Origin: Arenimonas caeni
Lineage (GTDB): Bacteria > Pseudomonadota > Gammaproteobacteria > Xanthomonadales > Xanthomonadaceae
Assembly: GCF_003024235.1 (NCBI RefSeq)
Contig: NZ_KZ679089.1
Location: 1-64,000, forward strand
Reading direction: 5' to 3'
Length of the DNA: 64,000 bases
Shown here: in pieces, positions 36,328-46,756 of the stretch
Layout: each line of letters opens with the position of its first letter
Position numbering within the stretch: the stretch's first letter is position 1
The notes under the pieces: model-generated
Database searches by the model: none
Told to the model about the DNA's origin: nothing
Seen by the model: the letters and a program-made list of their open reading frames with translations, nothing else
Translations under genes and position numbers: made by a program

Positions 36328-37203
36328 TCAGGGCATCGGCTTGCCGGCGCGCTCGTGCGCCACGATCCAGTCGACCGTGTCGAGCAGGCCTTCCATGCCG
36401 CGGTCGCCGGTGACGTTCACCTTGTACTTGCCGGCCACGATGATCGTCGGCGTCGAGTCCACGCCGGCGCGCAGGGCGAACTGGCGGGCGCGGTTGATCT
36501 TGGTGGTGACCGCGAAGCTCTGCATGGTCGACAGGAACGCGCTGCGGTCGGCGCCATGGGTGGCGTACCAACCGGCGATTTCCTCCGCCGAGCCGGTCTG
36601 GAACTTGCGCTCGATCAGCACGGCCTTGAACAGGTCGTCGTGGGTCTTGTCGAGCAGGCCCACGGCCTCGGCGGCGTAGAAGCCGCGGGCGAAGTCGTCG
36701 CTGACGCCACCGAACACGCCCGGCACGTAGACCACGCGCACGTCGGAGGGCAGGCCGGCCTTCCAGGTGTTGAGCATCGGCTGCAGGTTGGCGCAGTGGA
36801 TGCACATGTACGAGAAGACCTCGGCCACTTCGATGCCACCCTGGCCCATCGTGGGCTGGGGCTCGGGCAGGTGCTCGTAGTCGACGCCGCGGCGCGGGGC
36901 CTTGGCCGGGTCCATCGGCGGCAGTTCGGCCACCGGGGCCGGGGCCGGGGCTTCGGCGGTCGCGGCGGCGGGAGCTTCGGCCGGGGCCGCAGCCTCGGGC
37001 TCGCTGGCTTCAGCCTCGGCCGGCGCCGCGTCTTCCGCGGCTTCGGTGGTTTCGTCGGCCGGGGTGGCCGGCTCGGCGGCGGGCGCCTCGGCAGCCGGCG
37101 CTTCGACCGCGGGGGCCTCGACGGCCGGGGCCGGCTCGGCGGCCTTCTCGCCGCAGGCGGCGAGGGCGAGGACCATCAGCAGGGGCAGCAGGCGCTTGAT
37201 CAC
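36328..37203 (-). CDS. dsbA: DsbA-family thiol:disulfide oxidoreductase, lipoprotein form
   Basis: 291 aa. The signal peptide ends in the lipobox LALAAC (C17), then about 75 residues of Ala/Pro/Glu-rich linker, then a thioredoxin-fold DsbA domain with active site C134-IH-C137 (FSYMCIHCANL) and a cis-proline loop (VDSTPTIIVAGKYKV). It should introduce disulphides into exported proteins while tethered to a membrane. Its ATG overlaps the cytochrome c4 stop (ATGA), so the two are one operon, a link between thiol oxidation and respiration that recurs in related bacteria. Confidence 0.92.
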   Translation of the reverse strand: MIKRLLPLLMVLALAACGEKAAEPAPAVEAPAVEAPAAEAPAAEPATPADETTEAAEDAAPAEAEASEPEAAAPAEAPAAATAEAPAPAPVAELPPMDPAKAPRRGVDYEHLPEPQPTMGQGGIEVAEVFSYMCIHCANLQPMLNTWKAGLPSDVRVVYVPGVFGGVSDDFARGFYAAEAVGLLDKTHDDLFKAVLIERKFQTGSAEEIAGWYATHGADRSAFLSTMQSFAVTTKINRARQFALRAGVDSTPTIIVAGKYKVNVTGDRGMEGLLDTVDWIVAHERAGKPMP

Positions 37204-37967
37204 GGGGCGGCCACCTCGTCGGCGACGTCGTGCAGGCCTTCGATGTAGGTGGCCAGGGCCTGGATCTCTTCATCGGTCAGGCTGGCGGCCACGCCCGACA
37301 TGATGGCATTGGCATTGCTGCCCTTGCCCCAGACGGCGCCGTCGCGGAAGGCGGTGAGCGCGTTGGCGGTGTAGCCGGCGTGCTGGCCGCGCAGCGACGG
37401 CCAGGCCGAGCCCGGGTTGCCGGCGCCCGACGGGCCGTGGCAGGCCGCGCAGGCCGGCACCGAACCGTCTGCCTTGCCGAAGCGGTACAGGCGCTCGCCG
37501 ACTTCGTAGAACTTGCGGCCGGCGTTCGGGCCCTCGGCGATGACGCTGTCGTCGGCCACGCCCGGCACCACCTTCTGGCTGGCGAAGTAGGCGCCGACGT
37601 CGCGCATGTCCTGCGCGCTCAGGGTGGCGGAGAAGCCGAGCATGATGGCGTTCTGCCGCTCCATCGACTTGTACAGCGCCAGCTGGCGGGCGATGTAGTT
37701 CTCGTGCTGGCCGGCCAGCTTCGGGTACTGCGGATCGGCCGAGTTGCCGTCCATGCCGTGGCAGGCCGCGCAGACGGCGGCCTTGCCGGCACCGGCCTGG
37801 GCGTCGCCGCGGTGGGCGGTGGCGTTGTCGGCCTCGAGGGTCTCGACGGGGGCCGGGGCCGCCTCGGGGGCAGCCGACACGGTGGCCGGCTCGGTGGCGG
37901 GCTCCTGGGCCACGGCCACGGCCGCGGCCAGGACGGCGGCGACACCAAGGATGCGCGTGAACTTCAT
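37200..37967 (-). CDS. Diheme cytochrome c4
   Basis: 255 aa, exported (signal peptide to about residue 20). Two heme c sites, CAACH at 66-70 and CAACH at 173-177, one in each half of a duplicated class I fold. Axial methionines are probably in MLGFSATL and IMSGVAASL. An Ala/Pro/Glu-rich segment of 40 residues precedes the first domain, similar in composition to the linker of the adjacent DsbA. Cytochrome c4 feeds electrons to terminal oxidases, so it may serve the aa3 or a cbb3 oxidase. It is divergent from engB, as in many gammaproteobacteria. Confidence 0.94.
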   Translation of the reverse strand: MKFTRILGVAAVLAAAVAVAQEPATEPATVSAAPEAAPAPVETLEADNATAHRGDAQAGAGKAAVCAACHGMDGNSADPQYPKLAGQHENYIARQLALYKSMERQNAIMLGFSATLSAQDMRDVGAYFASQKVVPGVADDSVIAEGPNAGRKFYEVGERLYRFGKADGSVPACAACHGPSGAGNPGSAWPSLRGQHAGYTANALTAFRDGAVWGKGSNANAIMSGVAASLTDEEIQALATYIEGLHDVADEVAAP

Positions 37968-38149
37968 GGGCTGCTCCGGAACGCTTGATTCGGTGGGAAT
38001 GGGGCCTTGCGCGCCGGGCGCGCAGGAAGGCGCGGATTATCCCAGCCGCCGGCGCAGGCGGTCAATTCAGCCTACGGGACGGCGCCCGGGCTGGCCAGCC
38101 GGGGCCGTACGGGCCATGCTGGGCGCCTTCCAAAGCCCCGGCCGTCCCG

Positions 38150-38737
38150 ATGTCCAACCCCCTGGCCCGCGCCAAGTACATCAATTCCGTGCATTCCCTG
38201 CGCCAGCTGCCGCCCGACGACGGCCGCGAGGTGGTGTTCGCCGGCCGCTCGAACGCCGGAAAATCGAGCGCGCTCAATGCCCTGACCAACCAGAAGGGCC
38301 TGGCGCGGGTGTCCAAGACCCCGGGCCGCACGCAGGCGCTGAACTACTTCGAGGTCGACCCGGGCCGTTACCTGGTGGACCTGCCGGGCTACGGCTACGC
38401 CAAGGTGCCCGAGGCCATGCGCGAGGCCTGGAAGGGCACGATCAACCGCTATTTCAACGAGCGCGCCTCGCTGGCCGGGCTGGTGGTGGTGATGGACATC
38501 CGCCACCCGCTGCGCGAGTACGACCTGCAGATGCTCGACTACGCCTTCGCCCGCGCCCTGCCGGCGCACTGCCTGCTGGCCAAGGCCGACAAGCTCGGCC
38601 GCGGCGAGCAGGCCCGGATCCTGGCCGCCGTCCGCAAGGACCTCGGCGACCGCGCCACCGCCCAGGTCTTCTCGGCCGACGCCAAGCTCGGCCTCGACGA
38701 GGCCCGCGCCGTCATCGCCGGCTGGCTGGAGGTTTAG
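38150..38737 (+). CDS. engB: Ribosome biogenesis GTPase EngB (YihA/YsxC)
   Basis: 195 aa, single GTPase domain. G1 GRSNAGKSS, G2 region KTPGRTQ, G3 DLPGYGYAKVPE, G4 AKADK where most relatives have TKADK, and G5 near VFSAD. It acts late in 50S subunit assembly. The ATG at 38150 is chosen because residues MSNPLARAKYINSVHSL match the family. Divergent from cytochrome c4. Its TAG stop lies inside a convergent palindrome. Confidence 0.95.
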   Translation: MSNPLARAKYINSVHSLRQLPPDDGREVVFAGRSNAGKSSALNALTNQKGLARVSKTPGRTQALNYFEVDPGRYLVDLPGYGYAKVPEAMREAWKGTINRYFNERASLAGLVVVMDIRHPLREYDLQMLDYAFARALPAHCLLAKADKLGRGEQARILAAVRKDLGDRATAQVFSADAKLGLDEARAVIAGWLEV

Positions 38738-38770
38738 GTTTTTGCCACGGTTCCGTGGCCAAAAACCTAA
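38734..38770. terminator. Bidirectional terminator palindrome holding both stop codons
   Basis: TTAGGTTTTTG-CCACGG pairs with CCGTGGCCAAAAACCTAA (one extra G in the right arm), with a two-base turn. The first TAG (38735-38737) ends engB. The reverse-strand TAG (38767-38769) ends the permease gene. T runs lie within the stem on both strands. It shares no outer motif with the other palindrome families. Confidence 0.8.
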
Positions 38771-39684
38771 GCATCCCGGAGCCGCGGATCGAGCCACGCG
38801 CGCAGGGCATCGACCAGCGCGTTGATCAGCACGATGGCCGCGCCGATGGCCAGCACGACGCCCAGCACCAGGGTGTAGTCGCGGTTGAGCGCGCCCTGGA
38901 CGAAGTAGCGACCCACGCCCGGGATGCCGAACACCTGCTCGACCACCGCCGAGCCGCTGACCACGTTGATCAGCGCCGGGCTCAGCCAGGCCACCACCGG
39001 CAGCAGTCCCGGGCGCAGCGCGTGCACCAGCAGCAGGCGCGCGCCTGACAGGCCGCGGCCGCGGGCGGCGCGCAGGTAGTCGGCGCCCAGCACTTCGAGC
39101 AGCGAAGCGCGGGTAAGCCGCGCGCAGTAGGCGAGGTTGGGCAGCGCCAGCGCGACCACAGGCAGCACCATGCTGCGCCAGGTTCCGTCCCAGCCGCCGG
39201 CCGGCAGCCACTGCAGCGTGACCGCGAACAGCAGCACCAGCAGCGGCGCCACGACGAACTTGGGCACGCTCAGGCCCAGGCCGGCGCCGAACATCAGCAG
39301 CCGGTCGGTCCAGCGCCCGGCGCGCAGCGCCGCCCACACGCCCAGCGGCACGCCCACGGCCAGCGCCAGCAGCAGCGCGAGCCCGCCGTTGAGCAGCGAA
39401 ATCGGCAGGCTCGCCGCCAGCAGTTCGTTGACCGTGTAGTCCGGGTACTGGAACGAGGGCCCGAGGTCGCCGCGCGCCACGTCGGCCAGCCAGTGGCCGT
39501 ACTGCGCGAACAGCGGCTGGTCGAGCCGGTACTGCGCCGCCAGCGCCGCCTCGACTTCCGGTGGCGCGGACTTCTCGGCGTCGAAGGGCCCGCCCGGCGC
39601 CGCGCGCAGCAGCACGAAGCACAGCGTGGCCAGCAGCCACAGCGTCAGCAGGGCTTCCAGGGCGCGGCTTGCGAAGCGTTTCAT
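38767..39684 (-). CDS. Peptide ABC transporter permease (DppB/OppB type)
   Basis: 305 aa, six helices. It has the N-terminal FVLLRAAPGGPF motif and the conserved LARLTRASLLEVLGADYLRAARGRGL EAA-loop-type region that contacts the ATPase, then GIPGVGRYFVQGALNRDY. It imports peptides or nickel-like ligands with its binding protein, whose gene overlaps it by four bases upstream. The second permease and the two ATPase genes that normally follow are absent: the next gene downstream is convergent engB. Confidence 0.9.
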   Translation of the reverse strand: MKRFASRALEALLTLWLLATLCFVLLRAAPGGPFDAEKSAPPEVEAALAAQYRLDQPLFAQYGHWLADVARGDLGPSFQYPDYTVNELLAASLPISLLNGGLALLLALAVGVPLGVWAALRAGRWTDRLLMFGAGLGLSVPKFVVAPLLVLLFAVTLQWLPAGGWDGTWRSMVLPVVALALPNLAYCARLTRASLLEVLGADYLRAARGRGLSGARLLLVHALRPGLLPVVAWLSPALINVVSGSAVVEQVFGIPGVGRYFVQGALNRDYTLVLGVVLAIGAAIVLINALVDALRAWLDPRLRDA

Positions 39685-41264
39685 GGCGCCTCCGCGAAGC
39701 GCAGGAAGCGGCTGGGGTGGCGGTCGAGCGGGTTGGCCTCGAAGCCCAGCACGTCGCGGTGCACCAGGTGCCGCGAGGTGTAGAAATACAGCGGCACCAC
39801 CGCATGCGCCGCCTGCAGCCGCGCCTCGGCCTGCTGCAGCAGCACCTGCCGGCGCTCGAGTGTCGGCGCGGCGTCGGCGGCGTCGAGCAGGGCGTCGTAT
39901 TCCGGGTCGTCCAGTCCGCTCCAGTTCGAGGGGCTGTCGCCGCGGAAGGTCTGCAGGAAGTTGCGGGCATCGTCGATGTCGGCGATCCAGCCGCCGCGGA
40001 AGACCTCGGTGATCGCGCGTTGCCGGCGCGTGCCCACGAACACCTTCCATTCCTCGTTGCGCAGCGTGGTGCGCACGCCCAGCGTCTCGCGCCACATCGC
40101 CGCCACCGCCAGCGCCATGCGCCGGTGCGGCGTGGAGGTGTTGTAGCGCAGCTCGATCTGCAGCGGCTTTTCGGCCGAATAGCCGGCCTGCGCGTACAGC
40201 GCGCGCGCCCGCGCCTCACGCTGCGCCTGCGTCATCGCGGCGGCGGCCGGCAGCGGCGGCGCGTAGCCGGCGGTGCCGGGCGGCACCACGCCCCAGGCCG
40301 GCGTCTCGCCCAGGCCGGTGACGTGGCGGGTGAGGATGTCGCGGTCCACTGCGAGCACCAGCGCCTCGCGCAGCGCCGGCGAATCCTTGAACGGCGGGCG
40401 GGTGAGGTTGAAGCCCAGCCAGAAGCTGCCGAGGTAAGGGCTGATGCGCAGCTGGTCGCCGAAGCGCCCGCGAAGGTGCGCCAGCGGCTGCGGCGGCAGG
40501 GTTTCGGTGATATGCAGGTCGCCGGCCTCGAAGCGGCGCAGTTCGGCCGCGGCGTCTTCGGTGACATGGAAGCGCACCCGCGCGATCGGCGCCGTTTCGC
40601 GGAAGTGCGGGTTGCGCTCCACCACCAGGTGCGCCTGCGGCAGCCATCCGGCCAGCCGGTAGGCGCCGTTGGACACCAGGTTGCCGGGGCGGGTGAAGCG
40701 CGCGCCGTGTTCGGCCAGCCCCGGCAGGTGCACGGGGTAGGCGATGGGCAGGGTCAGCAGGCGCGGCAGGTCGGCGCTGCGCCCGAGGCGGAACACCAGG
40801 GTGCGCTCGTCCGGCGCCGCCACGCCCAGCGCCTCGGGCGGACGCTCGCCGCGCTGCACGGCGGTGGCGTTTTCGATCGCGTCCAGGTGCGAGGCGAACG
40901 GCGCCGCCGTGGCCGGTTCAAAGGCGCGGCGCAGGCTGGCCAGTACCTGCGGCGCGTCCAGCGGCTCGCCATTCGACCAGCGCAGGCCCTCGCGCAGGTG
41001 GAAAGTCCAGGTGCGGCCGTCGCCCGAAACCTCCCAGCGTTCGGCCAGGCCGGGCACCAGCCGGCCGCCGCCGTCCTCGGCCACCAGGCCTTCGTACAGG
41101 TCGCGCAGCACGTTGGCGCAGGCCACTTCCGGGCAGCGGTGCGGGTCGAGGGTGGAGGGCTCGGGGCCGTTGCCGCGCTCCAGGGTCCGGGCCGCCGCCG
41201 TGGCGGGACAGAGAATCCCGGCCAGCAGGACGCCAAGCGCGACGGCGCGGGTTAGGATTCGCAT
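39681..41264 (-). CDS. Peptide ABC transporter substrate-binding protein (SBP_bac_5)
   Basis: 527 aa, periplasmic. Signal peptide to about residue 24 ([14 protein letters not shown]). Typical OppA blocks: [60 protein letters not shown] and [18 protein letters not shown]. The strand runs open to 42632 antisense to gshA, which is not coding. It overlaps the permease start (ATGA) and is divergent from gshA (54 bases). Confidence 0.92.
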   Translation of the reverse strand: MRILTRAVALGVLLAGILCPATAAARTLERGNGPEPSTLDPHRCPEVACANVLRDLYEGLVAEDGGGRLVPGLAERWEVSGDGRTWTFHLREGLRWSNGEPLDAPQVLASLRRAFEPATAAPFASHLDAIENATAVQRGERPPEALGVAAPDERTLVFRLGRSADLPRLLTLPIAYPVHLPGLAEHGARFTRPGNLVSNGAYRLAGWLPQAHLVVERNPHFRETAPIARVRFHVTEDAAAELRRFEAGDLHITETLPPQPLAHLRGRFGDQLRISPYLGSFWLGFNLTRPPFKDSPALREALVLAVDRDILTRHVTGLGETPAWGVVPPGTAGYAPPLPAAAAMTQAQREARARALYAQAGYSAEKPLQIELRYNTSTPHRRMALAVAAMWRETLGVRTTLRNEEWKVFVGTRRQRAITEVFRGGWIADIDDARNFLQTFRGDSPSNWSGLDDPEYDALLDAADAAPTLERRQVLLQQAEARLQAAHAVVPLYFYTSRHLVHRDVLGFEANPLDRHPSRFLRFAEAP

Positions 41265-41318
41265 CCTGCGATTGTAGGCCAGCGGCCGCCACTCGCCCCC
41301 ACCTGCAAGGCAGTCGAC

Positions 41319-42682
41319 GTGTCCGGACCCAGCAACGCCAAGGATGAACCCCTGACCGACCACCGGGTGCTGGTCGACTACCTGGCCTCGGGCGGCAAGC
41401 CGCCGGCCGACTGGCGCATCGGCACCGAGCACGAGAAGTTCGGCTTCCGGCTCGACGACCTGCGCCCGCCCACCTGGGACGGCGACCGCGGCATCGAGGC
41501 GCTGCTGCGCGGGCTCACCCGCTTCGGCTGGGAGCCCTTCGAAGAACACGGCAAGCTGATCGCGCTGTCCAAGGCCGGCGCCTCGGTGACGCTCGAGCCG
41601 GCCGGCCAGCTCGAGCTCAGCGGCGCGATGCTCGAGAACATCCACCAGACCTGCTGCGAGACCAGCGCGCACCTGCGCGAGGTCAAGACGGTGGGCGACG
41701 AGCTGGGCCTGGGCTTCCTGGGCATGGGCTTCCAGCCCAAGTGGCGACGCGAAGACATGCCGTGGATGCCCAAGGGCCGCTACAAGATCATGCGCGAGTA
41801 CATGCCCAAGCGCGGCAACCTGGGCCTGGACATGATGACCCGCACCTGCACCGTGCAGGTGAACCTCGATTTCCGCGATGAAGCGGACATGGTGAAGAAG
41901 TTCCGCGTCTCGCTGGCGCTGCAGCCGATCGCCACGGCGCTGTTCGCCGACTCGCCCTTCACCGAGGGCCAGCCCAACGGCTACCTGAGCTACCGCTCGC
42001 ACATCTGGACCGACACCGACCCCGACCGCACCGGCATGCTCGACTTCGTGTTCGAGGACGGCTTCGGCTTCGAGCGCTACGTCGACTACCTGCTCGACGT
42101 GCCGATGTACTTCAGCTACCGCGACGCCGAGTACATCGACCTCAGCGGCCGCAGCTTCCGCAAGTTCCTGCGCGGCGAGCTCGACGAGCTGCCCGGCCAG
42201 CTGCCGACCATGCGCGACTGGGCCGACCACATGACCACCGCCTTCCCGGAAGTGCGGCTGAAGAAATACTTGGAGATGCGCGGCGCCGACGGCGGCCCCT
42301 GGAACCGCCTGTGCGCGCTGCCGGCGTTCTGGACCGGCCTGCTCTACGACGACGCGGCGCTCGATGCCGCCTGGGACCTGGTGAAGGACTTCACCCTCGA
42401 AGAGCGCCATGCGCTGCGCGACGGCGTGCCCAGGCACGCGCTCAAGCTGCCCTTCCGCGGCCGCAGCGTGCGCGAGCTGGCGCTCGAGGCGCTGAAGATC
42501 TCGGGCCAGGGCCTGGCGCGGCGCAACCGGCTCAACGCGTCCGGCGCCAACGAGGCCGTGTTCCTCGAACCGCTGCTCGAGTTCGCCATGGCCAATGAAA
42601 CCCCGGCCGAGCGCAAGCTCGCGCTTTTCCACGGCGCCTGGGGCGGCAGCGTCGACCCCGTGTTCCGCGAGTTCGCGTACTG

Positions 42683-42683
<1 letters not shown>
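41319..42683 (+). CDS. gshA: Glutamate-cysteine ligase, plant/alphaproteobacterial type
   Basis: First enzyme of glutathione synthesis: joins glutamate and cysteine using ATP. 454 aa. It starts at a GTG with no strong ribosome binding site. Family blocks are [70 protein letters not shown] and [19 protein letters not shown]. These belong to the GshA group found in plants, alphaproteobacteria and xanthomonads, not the E. coli type. It overlaps the SEC-C protein gene by one base. Confidence 0.95.
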
Positions 42684-43405
<722 letters not shown>

Positions 43406-43411
43406 CCGGCA

Positions 43412-43455
43412 GGGGTCGGAGGTAATTTCCCTTTCGGGAAATTACCTCCGACCCC
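43412..43455. repeat. 3'-end palindrome, family B copy 3
   Basis: Perfect 20-bp arms (GGGGTCGGAGGTAATTTCCC and complement) with loop TTTC, seven bases after the SEC-C gene stop and 19 bases before ppc in the same direction. A terminator here would separate gshA-yecA from ppc. Confidence 0.85.
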
Positions 43456-43474
43456 GATCCGGTAGGCTTGGGGC

Positions 43475-46204
43475 ATGAGCGAGCCCAACGAACCCCTGCG
43501 CGAAGCCGACCTGCCGCCCACCGACCTGCTGCTGCGCGACGACGTGCGGCGGCTGGGCACGCTGGTGGGCGAGATCCTGGCCGAGCAGGTGTCGCCGGCC
43601 TTCCTGGCCGAGGTCGAGGCGCTGCGCGTGGCCTCGATCCGTCGCCGCGAGGCCGGCGCGCCGATCCACGACGTGGCCGACCGCCTGCGCGGCCTGCCGC
43701 TCGACCGCGCCGAGCTGCTGGTGCGCGCCTTCCTCAGCTATTTCCAGGCCGTGAACCTGGCCGAACGCGTGCACCGCATCCGGCGCCGGCGCGACTACCA
43801 GCGCCTGGACGAGGGCCCGCAGCCCGGCGGCCTCGAGGACAGCCTGCGCAGATTGCGCGACGAGGGCGTGCCCCTGGCCGACGTGCTCGCGCTGCTGCCC
43901 CGGCTGCGCATCGAGCCGGTGTTCACCGCGCACCCCACGGAGGCGGTTCGGCGCGCGCTGCTGGACAAGGAAAGCGAAGTCGTTCGCTGCCTGGTCGAGG
44001 ACATCGACCGCGGCCTGACCCCGCAGGAGCGCCGCGCCGACCTCGAACGCATGCGCCTGGCGCTCACCGCCGCCTGGCAGACCGACGAGACCCCGCCGGA
44101 AAAGCCCACTGTCGCCGACGAGTTCGAGCACGTGGCCTGGTACCTCTCGGACGTGCTCTACCGCGTGCTGCCGGTTTTCCATGAAGTGTTCCTGGATGCG
44201 CTGGCGGCGGCCTACGGCGAGGCGCCGGCCGAACTGCCGCCGGTGCTGGGCTTCGGTTCCTGGGTCGGCGGCGACATGGACGGCAACCCGAACGTCGGCG
44301 CCCGCACCATCGCCGCCACGCTCTCGGGCCAGCGCGCGATCGTGCTGGGCCGCTACCGCCGCGAGCTGGAAAAGCTGGCCGACCTGCTCAGCCAGACCGA
44401 AGGCCGGGTCGGCGTGTCCGACGCGCTGCTCAGGCGCACCGCGGCCTATGCCGCGGGCTTCCCCGGCGCCGCCGACGCCATCAAGGCGCGCCACGCCGAC
44501 ATGCCCTACCGGCGTTTCCTGTCGCTGGTGGCCGCGCGCATCGACGCCACCGCCGACGACGGCGAACAGGCCTACGCCGGCCCCGACGAACTGCTGGCCG
44601 ACCTGCGCCTGGTCGAGGCCAGCCTGCAGGCGCACCGCGGCGAACACGCCGGCGGTTTCGCCGTGCGCCGCCTGATGCGCCGCGTGCAGGCCTTTGGTTT
44701 CCACCTGGCCACGCTCGACCTGCGCCAGGAAAGCACGCAGCACGACGCGGCGCTGGCGGCGCTGCTCGCCGATGACGAATTCGGCGCGCGCGACTGGCCC
44801 GAACGCGCCCAGCGCCTGCGCGACCTGATCGCCGGCACCGACCCGGTGGGCGAACCAGACGCCGGCGAGGCGCGTACCGTGCTCGACGTCTTCCGCACGG
44901 TCGCCGGCGCGCTGCCGCGCTACGGCGCGCGCGCCATCGGCCCCTACATCATCTCCATGAGCCGCAGCGCCGCCGACGCGCTGGCGGTGCTGGCCCTGGC
45001 GCGGCTGGGCGGCTGCACCGACGGCAACGGCGCCGTTCCGCTGGACGTGGCGCCGCTGTTCGAAACCGTGGACGACCTCGACAACGCCGCCGACACCCTG
45101 CGCTCGCTGTTCGCCGACCCGGTCTACCGCGAGCACCTGCGCGAGCGCGGCGACCGCCAGGTGGTGATGCTCGGCTATTCCGACAGCGCCAAGGACGGTG
45201 GCCTGGTGGCCTCGCGCTGGGCGCTGCAGCAGACGCAGGTCGCGCTGACGGCGCTCGCCGCCGAGGCCGGCGTGCGCATCGCCTTCTTCCACGGCCGCGG
45301 CGGCTCGCTCTCGCGCGGCGGCGGCAAGACCGGGCGCGCGGTCGTCGCCGCACCGCGCGGTTCGGTGGACGGCTACCTGCGCCTGACCGAGCAGGGCGAG
45401 GTGATCCACCGCAAGTACGGCATCCGCGCCCTGGCGCTGCGCAACCTCGAGCAGGCCAGCGGCGCCGTGCTGCGCGCCACGCTGCGGCCGCGCTCGCCGG
45501 AGCCCCGCGAGGCGCAATGGCGGCGCATGGCCGCACAAGCCGCCGCCGCGGCGCGCGCGCACTACCGGGGCCTGGTCTACGACGACCCTGGTTTCGTGCC
45601 GTATTTCCGCGACGCCACGCCGATCGACGTGATCGAGCGCCTGCGCATCGGCTCGCGCCCGAGCAAGCGCGGCAACGCCGGCGGCGTGTCCTCGCTGCGG
45701 GCGATTCCCTGGGTGTTCGCCTGGTCGCAGAACCGCTGCGGCCTGACCGCCTGGCTGGGCGTGGGCACCGGCCTGGCGCAGGCGATCGCCAGCCACGGCC
45801 ACGAAGCCGTGGCCGAAATGGCGCGCGACTGGCCGTTCTTCGCCACGCTGGTGGACGACGTGGAGATGGTGCTGGCCAAGTCCGACCTCGACATCTTCGA
45901 GCACTACTCGCGCCTGGCGGGCGATCAGGCGCACGTGCGCTACTTCCCGCGCATCGCCGAAGAGTTCGCCCGCACGCGCGACACCATCCTCGCGCTCAAG
46001 GCCAGCCCGCGCCTGCTCGACGGCGACTACCGCCTGCGCGAGTCGATCCGGCTGCGCAACCCGTACGTGGACCCGATCAGCCTGCTGCAGGTGGACCTGC
46101 TCGCGCGCTGGCGCGCCGCCGGCCGGCCCGAGGACGACCCGCTGTTCCACGCACTGGTGACGACCGTCAACGGCATCGCCGCCGGCGTCCAGAACACCGG
46201 CTGA
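43475..46204 (+). CDS. ppc: Phosphoenolpyruvate carboxylase
   Basis: Anaplerotic enzyme: PEP plus bicarbonate gives oxaloacetate and phosphate. 909 aa. Signatures: VFTAHPTEAVRR with the catalytic H153, GSWVGGDMDGNPNVG, MLGYSDSAKDGGLVAS, FHGRGGSLSRGGGKTGRA, and RAIPWVFAWSQNR. It ends in the allosteric QNTG tail. It is probably a single-gene transcript, with one palindrome on each side. Confidence 0.98.
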   Translation: MSEPNEPLREADLPPTDLLLRDDVRRLGTLVGEILAEQVSPAFLAEVEALRVASIRRREAGAPIHDVADRLRGLPLDRAELLVRAFLSYFQAVNLAERVHRIRRRRDYQRLDEGPQPGGLEDSLRRLRDEGVPLADVLALLPRLRIEPVFTAHPTEAVRRALLDKESEVVRCLVEDIDRGLTPQERRADLERMRLALTAAWQTDETPPEKPTVADEFEHVAWYLSDVLYRVLPVFHEVFLDALAAAYGEAPAELPPVLGFGSWVGGDMDGNPNVGARTIAATLSGQRAIVLGRYRRELEKLADLLSQTEGRVGVSDALLRRTAAYAAGFPGAADAIKARHADMPYRRFLSLVAARIDATADDGEQAYAGPDELLADLRLVEASLQAHRGEHAGGFAVRRLMRRVQAFGFHLATLDLRQESTQHDAALAALLADDEFGARDWPERAQRLRDLIAGTDPVGEPDAGEARTVLDVFRTVAGALPRYGARAIGPYIISMSRSAADALAVLALARLGGCTDGNGAVPLDVAPLFETVDDLDNAADTLRSLFADPVYREHLRERGDRQVVMLGYSDSAKDGGLVASRWALQQTQVALTALAAEAGVRIAFFHGRGGSLSRGGGKTGRAVVAAPRGSVDGYLRLTEQGEVIHRKYGIRALALRNLEQASGAVLRATLRPRSPEPREAQWRRMAAQAAAAARAHYRGLVYDDPGFVPYFRDATPIDVIERLRIGSRPSKRGNAGGVSSLRAIPWVFAWSQNRCGLTAWLGVGTGLAQAIASHGHEAVAEMARDWPFFATLVDDVEMVLAKSDLDIFEHYSRLAGDQAHVRYFPRIAEEFARTRDTILALKASPRLLDGDYRLRESIRLRNPYVDPISLLQVDLLARWRAAGRPEDDPLFHALVTTVNGIAAGVQNTG

Positions 46205-46205
46205 T

Positions 46206-46248
46206 GGGGTCGGAGGTAATTTCGCTTCGCGAAATTACCTCCGACCCC
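46206..46248. repeat. 3'-end palindrome, family B copy 4
   Basis: Perfect 20-bp arms (GGGGTCGGAGGTAATTTCGC and complement) with loop TTC, one base after the ppc TGA and five bases before the opposing stop. The outer 17 bp are identical to 43412, and the inner GC/GC pairs replace CC/GG. Confidence 0.85.
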
Positions 46249-46253
46249 TGCCG

Positions 46254-46598
46254 TCAGGCCGGCCGCACGTCCGCCAGCTCCCAGTTCGAGCCGGCCAGCA
46301 GGCGCAGCCGGTGCCTGAACACCGCGCCGGGCAGGGACGTGGTCGCCTCGAGCGCGATGTGCAGGTCTTCCTGGCGTCCGGTCACGACGGCATCGGGGTC
46401 GACCTCGCCCATGCCCTCGTCGATGTCCTCGGGATCGTCCTGCATCGCCCGCCAGCGCTCGAACAGCCCGCGTCCGCGCAGCGCCGCCTGCAGCTCCTCG
46501 GCAAAGCCTTCGGCGCCGTCCGAGCGGAATGCCAGCGCAGGCTCCGTCCCGCGCGCCTTCTCCGGCACAGGCAGGCGCAGCAAATACCTCACGGCCAT
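46254..46598 (-). CDS. Conserved-looking small cytoplasmic protein, unknown function
   Basis: 114 aa with a good site (GGAGGG) eight bases before the ATG. It is acidic in the centre (AMQDDPEDIDEGMGEVDPDAVV) with no signal peptide or membrane segment. It begins MAVRYLLRLPVPEKARG and ends in a beta-rich stretch. I do not recognise the family. Base composition matches its neighbours. It faces ppc and is divergent from the membrane protein at 46757. Confidence 0.6.
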   Translation of the reverse strand: MAVRYLLRLPVPEKARGTEPALAFRSDGAEGFAEELQAALRGRGLFERWRAMQDDPEDIDEGMGEVDPDAVVTGRQEDLHIALEATTSLPGAVFRHRLRLLAGSNWELADVRPA

Positions 46599-46756
46599 CT
46601 CGCACCCTCCGGGAAAAAGTCGAGGTCAGGGAACATTAGCGCTTCAATCGCCGGTTTGCCCGTCCCGCCCCGCCGGCCCGGTGCCACGGGGCCGCCCGGG
46701 AAACGCCACAATCGGGTACCAGCATCCCGTTCCACATCAACAGCAAGGGGAATTAC

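Noticed and set aside
41265-42632. N-terminal extension of the peptide-binding protein frame across gshA
   Set aside because: The 456-codon extension is antisense to gshA and precedes a proper signal peptide; the start at 41264 is clear.
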